From the NCBI GenBank assembly GCA_900552225.1, contig URYX01000026.1:1-15266 (forward strand): DNA of 15,266 nucleotides, read 5' to 3'. The notes beneath the pieces were generated by a model. That model ran no database searches. It worked only from the letters and a program-made list of their open reading frames with translations, and was not told the origin of the DNA. Shown piece after piece: positions 8,056-13,898 of this stretch (the first letter of the stretch is position 1; every line of letters begins with the position of its first letter). The position numbers were made by a program, and so were the translations under genes. The DNA is from an uncultured Oscillospiraceae bacterium (GTDB lineage: Bacteria; Bacillota; Clostridia; Oscillospirales; Acutalibacteraceae).

Positions 8056-8883
8056 TTACAGGGAGCGGCGAAACGCATGCCGGAAGGCATTTTCGCCCCC
8101 CTGCCCGTTTTCAGGCTCACCGTGCAGCGAGCCCGCGGCACAGGCAGCCGCCGCCTGCGCCGCCGCATCGGCCTCGCGGCGAAGCTGCCGCTCGCGTTCG
8201 GCAAAGCGCAGATAGCCGTCGAGCAGCGTATGCGTCCCGGCACAGGCCTCGCGGATCACCGTGTCCGGCAGCGCTGCAAACGACGGCGCATCCGGTATCG
8301 CCCGCTGCAGCTCCTCGTATTCGGCGGCCAGCCGATCGACCGGAGTCTCCGGCTCGGGCGGCACCTCCGGCGCATATCCCTGCTGCCGCTCCCGGCGCAG
8401 TGTGCAGATTTCCCGCGCCAGCGCCTCGTCACCGCCGGTGCGTGCGAGGAGCTCGCGATACTCCTCCTCCTCGGCGGTGTGCTGCAGCTGCTCAATCAGC
8501 TCCTCCGGCCGGCGGAACCCGGCGGCGGCGCTCATCCGGCGCAGCGTCTCAAACTGCGGAAGAAATTGCTCAAAGCGCAGCCCCTCCCGCAGCAGAGCGG
8601 TCACGCGCTCGCGGTCGTCTGCACGAATGGGAACCGGAGTTCCGTTGTAAACCGGCAGATAGACCTCTGCCGTCTCCCCGGACTCGGCTCCGGCTGCTCC
8701 TTCCGTATCCCCGCCGCCTGCGGACGGGACGGTCCCGGCGGGCTCGGCCGGAGCAGATCCCTCGTCCGCCCCGCCGGACGGCGGAACGGACGGTACATCG
8801 GCGGCCGCAGCCGCTTGCGGTGTGTCGGTCGGTATCGTTTCGTCCGGACGGACGGGAAACGCAGTAAGCTCCTTCGGATCCAT
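8056..8883 (-). CDS. Capsid scaffolding protein
   Basis: The protein is 275 residues. Residues 1-75 are low-complexity Pro/Ala/Gly/Thr/Ser. Then comes a short conserved piece around VYLPVYNGTPVPIRADDRE, followed by two long charged helices with coiled-coil character (about 95-160 and 180-250). The C-terminus is basic (FRHAFRRSL). This layout, and its place just upstream of the capsid gene, match phage scaffolding proteins, which template head assembly, bind coat subunits through a basic C-terminal helix and leave before DNA enters. It has no protease motif, so scaffold release, not self-cleavage, is expected. ATG follows AAGGAGG by 7 bases. Alternatives are a generic minor head protein. Sequence families of scaffolds diverge, so the call rests on composition plus context. 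Confidence 0.72.
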   Translation of the reverse strand: MDPKELTAFPVRPDETIPTDTPQAAAAADVPSVPPSGGADEGSAPAEPAGTVPSAGGGDTEGAAGAESGETAEVYLPVYNGTPVPIRADDRERVTALLREGLRFEQFLPQFETLRRMSAAAGFRRPEELIEQLQHTAEEEEYRELLARTGGDEALAREICTLRRERQQGYAPEVPPEPETPVDRLAAEYEELQRAIPDAPSFAALPDTVIREACAGTHTLLDGYLRFAERERQLRREADAAAQAAAACAAGSLHGEPENGQGGENAFRHAFRRSL

Positions 8884-8898
8884 ACAGTGTCCTCCTTT

Positions 8899-9267
8899 TT
8901 ATCCTTCCACACGGGGCAAAACATCCTGCCGGGCAGTCATAACGCTCAGCGCCGCCCGCTTCTGCGTATACAGCGTGCGGAATACGGCATAATTGTCGTT
9001 GTCGCCCTCACCCTGCGCCAGCAGCATGGCCACTCCGTAGGGCAGCGCCTCCGCAGCGCGCTCCGACAGCCAAACGGCCTCACCGAGATGGGCAAGCGGC
9101 GCAAAGGCCGCGCTCTGCTCCGTATTCCACAGCTCCCGCAGCATCTGATTGACGAGATAGAGCGCCCGCCCCCGCAGCGCGCTTCCGCCCTGCACACCGG
9201 GCCGCCCCTCCCCGTCGGTGTAATTGAGCAGCGCCAGCGCCTGCTCCCATACCTGCTGTCCTGTCAC
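8899..9267 (-). CDS. Head-tail adaptor (P22 gp4 / T7 gp11-like)
   Basis: This is a 122-residue, mostly helical protein. Near residues 70-110 it has ALPYGVAMLLAQGEGDND followed by FRTLYTQKRA, a pattern seen in short-tail adaptor or gatekeeper proteins (an Ala/Leu helix, a Gly-Asp loop, then a helix with F-x-x-x-Y-x-x-x-R). Such proteins dock under the portal ring and receive the nozzle. Length is in range for a compact family member. The start is GTG, five bases after AGGAGGAGG; no better start is near. It sits 29 bases after the amidase and 15 before the scaffold gene, unlike the common order in which it follows the capsid. I am fairly, not fully, sure; an unrelated small head-completion protein would look similar. 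Confidence 0.58.
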   Translation of the reverse strand: MTGQQVWEQALALLNYTDGEGRPGVQGGSALRGRALYLVNQMLRELWNTEQSAAFAPLAHLGEAVWLSERAAEALPYGVAMLLAQGEGDNDNYAVFRTLYTQKRAALSVMTARQDVLPRVEG

Positions 9268-9296
9268 GGCAACCTCCTCCTTTTCCGTTGTCCTTG

Positions 9297-10265
9297 TTAA
9301 CGCAGCAGCTCCTCGGCCCCGCGCAGCGCTTCCATGGCGCGCCCGATGGCGTCGGCCGCCTCGGACGCCTCCGCCTGCAGCTGCCGCAGCTCACCCTGCA
9401 GCGCCGCCACCTGCTGCCGCAGCGCTTCGGTCTCATCGGCCGCGGGTGCCTCCGCAGCCGCCACCCGGTCGGCATCCACCCAGCCGTACACGCCGGACGT
9501 CCCGTCCGTGTGCACAACGTGGTACGGGTGCAGCGCCCCCTCCGCCACAACGGTCACCTGCGCCGGCCCGGCCGCCGGATTCCCGGCCGCCTCCCGGCTG
9601 TTCGCGCCGGTATAGTGCGGCCCGCCGAGGAACCGCACCGTCTCTCCGACCCGGAAGGCCGTTCCGGTTGTCTCCGGCCGGTCCTCCTCGGCCAGCCGCG
9701 CCCGCACGGCGGCCCGGAACCAGTCCATATCCCGCCCGAATTTCTTCAGCCAGTGGTCGGGATCGCCGTGCCGGCTCCCATATCCGGCCTTTCCGGCCTC
9801 CGCGTGGCTTACGATGTCGTCCGCCGTCAGCCCCCACATCCTGCACAGGTACGCGCACAGCGTCGCCGCCGTGTCGAACACCTCCCCGAAATAGGCCGCA
9901 TCGTCGAGTGCATCCTCGCAGATCTCGAACTGAATGTGTCCGGTCGGGTCATAGTTGTAGCTGCCCTTCGACCCCCGGCCGACACCCCAGCACGCGATAT
10001 TCCACGGCAGCAGCTGGTAGCACGCTACGGTATCGTCGTATAGCCGCCCGATCATCGCATGCACGCTCACCTCGACGCCCGCCCGGTTCCACGAATTGTT
10101 GTAGCGGTTGACGCCGAGTGCCCCGTCGTCCGGCTGCACATACCGCAGCAGGTACGGATTGTTGGCTCCCGTCGAGTGGACGACGATTCCGCGCGGCGTC
10201 ATCGGCCGCGCCTCCTTGTAGCAGTCATTTTCCGTCATGAACCATTGCTTCGGTTCCCATGCCAT
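9297..10265 (-). CDS. N-acetylmuramoyl-L-alanine amidase (endolysin) with SH3-like and coiled-coil parts
   Basis: This 322-residue protein cuts the bond between muramic acid and the stem peptide. An Amidase_2 domain covers about 20-185: H30 (GIVVHSTG), E114 (IQFEICED), H154 (VSHAE) and D170/H171 (GDPDHW) are the expected zinc and catalytic residues. An SH3-like wall-binding module follows at about 203-268 (FRVGETVRFLGG to YGWVDADRV), as in clostridial endolysins. Residues 278-322 form an Ala/Glu/Gln/Leu coiled coil, which is less usual. There is no signal peptide, so release needs the holin of this operon. ATG follows GGAGG by 8 bases. It lies between the display protein and adaptor genes, so a virion-associated wall-digesting role is a real alternative to a lysis-only role. 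Confidence 0.93.
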   Translation of the reverse strand: MAWEPKQWFMTENDCYKEARPMTPRGIVVHSTGANNPYLLRYVQPDDGALGVNRYNNSWNRAGVEVSVHAMIGRLYDDTVACYQLLPWNIACWGVGRGSKGSYNYDPTGHIQFEICEDALDDAAYFGEVFDTAATLCAYLCRMWGLTADDIVSHAEAGKAGYGSRHGDPDHWLKKFGRDMDWFRAAVRARLAEEDRPETTGTAFRVGETVRFLGGPHYTGANSREAAGNPAAGPAQVTVVAEGALHPYHVVHTDGTSGVYGWVDADRVAAAEAPAADETEALRQQVAALQGELRQLQAEASEAADAIGRAMEALRGAEELLR

Positions 10266-10290
10266 CGCTCATTCCTCCGGTTTCGTGATG

Positions 10291-10338
10291 TCGGATCCGA
10301 CTGCCCGTCCGGAAGATGCGAACGAAACGGACGGGCAG
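10291..10338. repeat. Inverted repeat and palindrome behind the display-protein gene
   Basis: Arms of 11 bases, CTGCCCGTCCG (10301-10311) and its complement (10328-10338), enclose a 16-base loop. The adjoining 10291-10300 is the palindrome TCGGATCCGA. Both lie in the 92-base gap between the display protein and amidase genes, starting 20 bases after the display-protein stop. No T-run follows on the minus strand, so it is not a plain terminator for the operon. Confidence 0.7.
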
Positions 10339-10357
10339 CCGTTTTGCTTACGGTCGG

Positions 10358-11251
10358 TCAGATGATACAGCAGGCGGGAGAAATTCCCAGCTCGCTGTTG
10401 GCCCCTACGCTGTCGATCACTCCCGTGGAGCGTACCCGCAGAATATAGGCCGAGAAGCTCGCCTGCGGAGAACGCAGCATCCAGTACTGCGCCGTTTCCC
10501 CGGAATATTTGACGCGGTTTGGGTCTGTTCCGGAGCCCGCCATGTTGAGTGCGGAATTGTCCGCATAGTACGGGTAGGCCGTTCCCTCCGCCACGGAGCT
10601 GTTGAGCCCTCCGTAGACCTCTGTCTCGGAGAGCAGGAAAAACCGCTCGGTGGATACGATACTGCCGCCTCCGTCGGTAATGACGTTTTGGGCTGTGGTC
10701 TTGCTGACGCTGCCCACTGCGGACAGAAACTCCGCATCCAGTCCCTTCAGAAAGCCGTTGGCGGAGGCGGCGTAGCCCGGGGCCGCGTCCGACGCGGTCT
10801 GCGCCTGCCACCAGGAGCCGGCCCCGGCCGCGCTGTTCAGCCATTGCCGGACGGCGGACTGCGACCAGTTGTTGGAGCCGTATTTCTGGCGGTTGGTATC
10901 GCTGCTGCCCGTCTCCGGCGCATCAAAGCCGAGGAAGCAGTCGGGCAGCACCCCGTGCAGCTGCAGCGTGAGGCTGTGCGTATAGGCGGTGTCGGCCGGC
11001 TTGTCGTGGTCGATGCCGATGATATCCCACGTCAGTGTGCCGTAGTCCTTGTGGCGGCAGACGAGCTGATCCCCCACGGAAAACACTTTGGCGGCGATTC
11101 CGAGCCGTACCAGCTGCTGCACCACCGCCCAGGAGCTGACGGACAGCGCCGGCCCGCTGCTTTGGGCGGCAATGGCCTTGAGCAGCGCATTCTGCATATC
11201 CATCTTTTCGACATACGTGGATTCGGATACTAAATTCAATACATTGGACAT
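10358..11251 (-). CDS. C-type-lectin-fold display protein, DUF6273-like; candidate hypervariable tip
   Basis: The protein is 297 residues. The N-terminal ~60 are helical and may attach it to the fibre encoded just upstream. The rest matches the DUF6273/C-type-lectin-like pattern: SNNWSQSAVRQWLNS (126-140), FFLLSETEVYG (204-214), YWMLRSP (256-262) and an end of the form L-G-I-S-P-A-C-C-I (288-296). Between YWMLRSP and the end lies a stretch where related proteins are highly variable, and several families with this form are targets of diversity-generating retroelements. It probably forms the receptor-binding tip. ATG follows GGGAGGAAG by 5 bases. Neither reverse transcriptase nor template repeat is in this window, so diversification is a hypothesis. 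A secreted or other carbohydrate-binding role is less likely given the operon. Confidence 0.68.
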   Translation of the reverse strand: MSNVLNLVSESTYVEKMDMQNALLKAIAAQSSGPALSVSSWAVVQQLVRLGIAAKVFSVGDQLVCRHKDYGTLTWDIIGIDHDKPADTAYTHSLTLQLHGVLPDCFLGFDAPETGSSDTNRQKYGSNNWSQSAVRQWLNSAAGAGSWWQAQTASDAAPGYAASANGFLKGLDAEFLSAVGSVSKTTAQNVITDGGGSIVSTERFFLLSETEVYGGLNSSVAEGTAYPYYADNSALNMAGSGTDPNRVKYSGETAQYWMLRSPQASFSAYILRVRSTGVIDSVGANSELGISPACCII

Positions 11252-11274
11252 TCTGACTTCCTCCCTCGGTGTGC

Positions 11275-12357
11275 TTACACCTCATCGTAGGCGATGACGG
11301 GCTTGCCGTCCGCCATCCGGAATTTCAGGACATAGCTTTTGCCGGCCGCCGCATCCGTCACAAGCAGCCCGTCGTTGCCGCCCCGGATGCTGCCGCATTT
11401 CGACCATCCGGCCGCCGTGCAGGTGAATACATCCCACGGCGCGGCCTGTGCCGATTCTCCCGTCACCAGGTAAAAATCCCCCGTGACCGGTGCCGTCTCC
11501 GCATACGGATTCACGGTCATCCGCCACCCGGACCCGCGTGCCGCGCGGCCGGTGTCCCGCCCCGCCACGCTCCAGTTGCCGTTGTCTCCGATCACGGGGA
11601 GTGCCTTTGCGGCCTCCTCCGCCGCCTTCCGGTCGGCGTAGCGCTTGGTGACGGCATCGGCCTCTCCGACCGGATCGGCTCCGAGCGCGACGGTGCCGCT
11701 GCGGTGTACACACAGGGCATTGCTGCGGGCGTCGGCCGCCGTGCCGTTTCCGACGGTCAGCAGGGCCCCCTCCTCAGAGCGGCCGTATTGTCCGACCGCC
11801 AGCTGGTTGTCCTGATCGGCCACCGTCGAGAGTCCGAGCGCCACCGCGTTTTCCCCGAGCGCATAGTCCGTCTCCTCAAGGGCGTGTACTCCCCGGACGC
11901 TGCCCGCGGTCTCCCCGTCGGAGAGCGAGCGCAGCAGCGATGCGTTCAGAACATATTCCGTGTCCGCCTCCGCCTGCGCCTGCGGACAGGCGGTTCCGGC
12001 GAAGTAGACGCGGGCGTCAAAGCTGTGCAGGACGTGCGGCGATTCGCTGTCCGCGGTCTCCGCAATGCAGAGCCGGAGGACGGTCTGCCCGCCCGCGGCG
12101 GTCATCCGGCGGTCAAGCCACAGCCCGACCGTTCCGTCCGTCCCGCAGGTGAGCGGCTCACTCAGCAGATGCGCGCCGCTGCCGTCGCAGCTCTCGATAT
12201 AATAGCGGCAGCCGTCGGTGCGCAGTGCCTCCGGAATCTGAAACGAGACGTAGGCCGCCCGGTGATCCCCCTGCACACCGGCGTATTGCGGCTCAAACGG
12301 GCTCACCGTGCCCTCGCTCAGATTCACGGTGTAGGCGATGTGGATAAGGGCTTCCAT
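11275..12357 (-). CDS. Tail fibre / receptor-binding shaft protein
   Basis: This 360-residue protein has an N-terminal ~125-residue beta domain (from MEALIHIAYTVNL to DARVYF) that resembles upper-baseplate or fibre-base domains. A middle part follows with YadA-head-like repeats, ENAVALGLSTVADQDNQLAVG (residues ~168-188), where trimeric fibres form left-handed beta rolls. Then comes NALCVHRSGTVALGADPVGEADAVTKRYAD, the standard fibre phrase before a coiled coil. The C-terminal ~95 residues are a small beta domain. I infer a trimeric fibre that holds the display protein encoded next. ATG lies 8-9 bases after AAAGGAG. It is the second gene of the operon, an early place for a fibre. The fibre call rests on the repeat and 'VTKRYAD' motifs; exact attachment is unknown. 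Confidence 0.65.
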   Translation of the reverse strand: MEALIHIAYTVNLSEGTVSPFEPQYAGVQGDHRAAYVSFQIPEALRTDGCRYYIESCDGSGAHLLSEPLTCGTDGTVGLWLDRRMTAAGGQTVLRLCIAETADSESPHVLHSFDARVYFAGTACPQAQAEADTEYVLNASLLRSLSDGETAGSVRGVHALEETDYALGENAVALGLSTVADQDNQLAVGQYGRSEEGALLTVGNGTAADARSNALCVHRSGTVALGADPVGEADAVTKRYADRKAAEEAAKALPVIGDNGNWSVAGRDTGRAARGSGWRMTVNPYAETAPVTGDFYLVTGESAQAAPWDVFTCTAAGWSKCGSIRGGNDGLLVTDAAAGKSYVLKFRMADGKPVIAYDEV

Positions 12358-12377
12358 AACTGTATCACTCCTTTGCT

Positions 12378-12755
12378 TTATGGGCGGGGCTCTCCGACAA
12401 ACACCACGTCTCCGTGCTCGGGAGGCTCCGCCTTGTCGGTATAGCCGAAGTTGTTCTTGCCGAGAAAAACGGCGCCGCTGTGGCTGCCGGGCCGCAGCAG
12501 CTCCTCGGCCAGCTCGGCGTTGCAGTCACGCCAGGCCTGCGCCAGCAGGGTCTGAACACGTCCCCGGACGAGTCCGGACGGATGCTCGGCCTGCCGCGTC
12601 CCCTCGATATACTCCTGCAGGCGGGCGCGGGAAATGCCGAGACAGGCCGCGATCCGTTCGGGCGTCAGGGGAAGCTCACGCTCACGCGCCATGACGCGGG
12701 CCTTTTCCAGGGCACGCCGCACCTGACGGTCGTTCCGGATGGTTGCTTCCTTCAT
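12378..12755 (-). CDS. terS: Terminase small subunit-like DNA-binding protein
   Basis: The protein is about 125 residues. A helix-turn-helix sits at about 30-52 (LTPERIAACLGISRARLQEYIEG), and the C-terminal part has HSGAVFLGKNNFGYTDKAEPP, a phrase shared with small terminase subunits of many phages (the 'Gly-Ala-x-Phe-x-Leu-Lys-Asn-Asn-x-Gly' type). It would recognise the packaging site and load the large subunit. It opens the operon. The frame extends to a GTG at 12767, but AGGAGG would then touch the start, while ATG at 12755 has proper spacing. A transcription regulator is an alternative because of the HTH and first position, yet the C-terminal motif argues for terminase. The large subunit lies about 6 kb downstream. 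Confidence 0.7.
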   Translation of the reverse strand: MKEATIRNDRQVRRALEKARVMARERELPLTPERIAACLGISRARLQEYIEGTRQAEHPSGLVRGRVQTLLAQAWRDCNAELAEELLRPGSHSGAVFLGKNNFGYTDKAEPPEHGDVVFVGEPRP

Positions 12756-12773
12756 GCTGTGATTCACCTCCTG

Positions 12774-12809
12774 CTCCTGTTATACAGGAGACAGGCGGGT
12801 GCAAAGCAA
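12774..12809 (-). promoter_or_regulatory. Likely phage-operon promoter with overlapping palindromic operator
   Basis: On the minus strand, TTGCTT (12809-12804) lies 17 bases before TGTATA (12786-12781), with TATAAC as an alternative -10. The same place carries a perfect palindrome: 7-base arms CTCCTGT/ACAGGAG around TAT (12774-12790). A protein binding there would block the -10. This is the only promoter-like stretch I find for the whole operon, and its elements are weak compared with the divergent host promoter. Confidence 0.4.
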
Positions 12810-12813
12810 GAGG

Positions 12814-12858
12814 TCACCGACTGCACCCCGGGTGAAAACCGCTGCTCACCGACTTGCA
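12814..12858. repeat. Direct repeats in the divergent promoter region
   Basis: TCACCGACTGCA (12814-12825) recurs as TCACCGACTTGCA (12846-12858), 32 bases apart, about three helical turns. The second copy runs into the -35 of the cyclase promoter. Between them is a small inverted repeat, CACCC-C-GGGTG (12824-12834). Paired operator sites are a plausible reading. Confidence 0.5.
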
Positions 12859-12882
12859 TAGCGGCAGCCGATGTGCTATACT
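12854..12882 (+). promoter_or_regulatory. Promoter of the cyclase gene, extended -10
   Basis: TTGCAT (12854-12859), a 17-base spacer and TATACT (12877-12882) with TGC just before it give a near-ideal sigma-A extended -10 promoter. It lies 23 bases before the GTG start, so the leader would be short, mostly the ribosome binding site. Confidence 0.75.
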
Positions 12883-12905
12883 GAAGCGGAAAAGGGGGGA
12901 GAGAC

Positions 12906-13481
12906 GTGAAAATCTGGGACATTACGCGGGAGCTGCTGTCCTCACCGCCGTATCCGGGCGACCCGCCGCCCGTCCTGCATACCCTGAGCCATACGGCCTA
13001 CGGTGATGCCTTTACCGTCTCGGAGCTGCACTGCTGCACCCACGCCGGCACCCATCTGGACGCGCCGCTCCATTGCTTTCCCGACGGGGAGGACGTGGCC
13101 TCGCTGGCGCCGGAGCGCCTGGTCGGGGAATGCACGGTGATGAGCTTTGACGGTATCCTGCTCGGGGACGAGGCGGAGCGGCTGCTGCCGCGCCTGTCCG
13201 CTCCGCGCCTGCTGCTCCGCGGCCGGGCGGAGCTCTCCGGGAGTGCCGCCTTTGTGCTGGCCGGTGCGGGGCTGCAGCTGTTGGGGGTGGAGTCCGCTTC
13301 GGCCGCCTCGGCGACGGCCGAGACCGCGGTGCACCGCGAGCTGCTCGGCGCGGGAGTGCTGCTGCTGGAAAATCTTGATCTGTCGCAGGTGCCGGACGGC
13401 CGCTATTTTCTGTTTGCCGCTCCGCTGAAGCTTGCGGGGGCGGAGGCGGCGCCGGTGCGCGCGTTCCTGATCGGACGCTGA
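12906..13481 (+). CDS. Cyclase / kynurenine formamidase-family metal hydrolase
   Basis: This 191-residue cytosolic enzyme of the PF04199 family has the metal-binding signature HAGTHLDAPLH at residues 46-56 (H46, H50, D52, H56), preceded by WDITREL at the N-terminus, where the family usually starts. These enzymes hydrolyse N-formylkynurenine, isatin or related amides; the substrate cannot be read from sequence, and no tryptophan-catabolism gene is nearby. Length is slightly short but all parts are present. GTG start is 4-5 bases after GGGGGGAG. It has its own promoter and lies between phage operon and metK, whose promoter is nearly identical, which suggests a host gene. I would not assign KynB on this evidence. 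Confidence 0.88.
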   Translation: MKIWDITRELLSSPPYPGDPPPVLHTLSHTAYGDAFTVSELHCCTHAGTHLDAPLHCFPDGEDVASLAPERLVGECTVMSFDGILLGDEAERLLPRLSAPRLLLRGRAELSGSAAFVLAGAGLQLLGVESASAASATAETAVHRELLGAGVLLLENLDLSQVPDGRYFLFAAPLKLAGAEAAPVRAFLIGR

Positions 13482-13535
13482 TGTGCCCGGGCGCGGGAGC
13501 GGGAGCCGCCCCTCCGGCGGCCCGCAGGCCGCAGG

Positions 13536-13562
13536 CCGCAAAATTGTGCTTGCATTTTGCGG
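13536..13562. repeat. Inverted repeat over the metK -35 element
   Basis: Perfect 9-base arms, CCGCAAAAT and ATTTTGCGG, enclose TGTGCTTGC. The -35 of the metK promoter (13550-13555) falls partly in the loop and partly in the right arm. It could be an operator or the remains of a terminator for the cyclase gene, although no T-run follows. Confidence 0.55.
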
Positions 13563-13578
13563 TACCCTGTGCTATACT
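13550..13578 (+). promoter_or_regulatory. metK promoter, extended -10
   Basis: TTGCAT (13550-13555), a 17-base spacer and TATACT (13573-13578) preceded by TGC. The 11 bases at 13569-13579 are identical to those at the cyclase promoter. Transcription should start near 13585, leaving about 100 bases before the riboswitch. Confidence 0.75.
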
Positions 13579-13584
13579 GTAAGG

Positions 13585-13686
13585 CGTTCTGAGCGGGAGG
13601 CCCTGAGCGGCGCGCCGATGACGGTGCCCGTCCGCGGAAGGCGGAGGCCTCGGTAGCAGTATATTCCGTACAACTGCATATTGACC
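13585..13686 (+). other. Structured leader between promoter and riboswitch
   Basis: About 100 bases without a credible gene. It contains the palindrome CGGCGCGCCG (13608-13617), a 5-bp hairpin GACGG-TGC-CCGTC (13620-13632), GAGGCC/GGCCTC that could close around both (13597-13602 and 13646-13651) and GCAGT/ACTGC around 12 bases (13656-13677). I recognise no known RNA family here. Confidence 0.4.
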
Positions 13687-13783
13687 CTTATCAAGAGCGG
13701 CGGAGGGACAGGCCCTATGATGCCCGGCAACCTGCACATTGCGTGTAAGGTGCCAATTCCTGCGGGTAACACCGGAAGATGAG
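13687..13783 (+). ncRNA. SAM-I (S-box) riboswitch aptamer
   Basis: Conserved S-box parts appear in order: CTTATCAAGAG at the 5' side, GGAGGGAC, CCCGGCAACC, AAGGTGCCAATTCC and CGGAAGATGAG. P1 forms from CTTATC (13687-13692) and GATGAG (13778-13783). It binds S-adenosylmethionine. CCGGAAGA (13772-13779) can instead pair over 8 bases with TCTTTCGG (13801-13808), giving an antiterminator that excludes both P1 and the terminator. High SAM thus favours termination, so this is an OFF switch directly in front of the SAM synthetase gene. Confidence 0.97.
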
Positions 13784-13794
13784 TGAGAAAACAG

Positions 13795-13822
13795 GCGCTG
13801 TCTTTCGGACAGCGCTTTTTTT
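13795..13822 (+). terminator. Riboswitch-controlled intrinsic terminator
   Basis: GCGCTGTC (13795-13802) pairs perfectly with GACAGCGC (13808-13815) around TTTCG and is followed by seven T. Its left side of the loop is shared with the antiterminator, making it the expression platform of the SAM-I riboswitch. The following 76 bases up to metK hold the ribosome binding site and a small ATGGT/ACCAT hairpin (13868-13881). Confidence 0.93.
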
Positions 13823-13898
13823 GTGTGCGGCAGCATGCGGCGGTCGGAGCACACGACAGTCAACAAAATGGTCATTACCATAAAGGAGGAATAGGATC

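Noticed and set aside
12824..12834. Small inverted repeat CACCC-C-GGGTG as a terminator
   Set aside because: One-base loop and no T-run; kept only as part of the possible operator region.
13482..13535. Terminator directly after the cyclase gene
   Set aside because: Only a 5-bp CCGCC/GGCGG stem and a tandem GCAGGCC pair are present, without a T-run, so I do not call a terminator.
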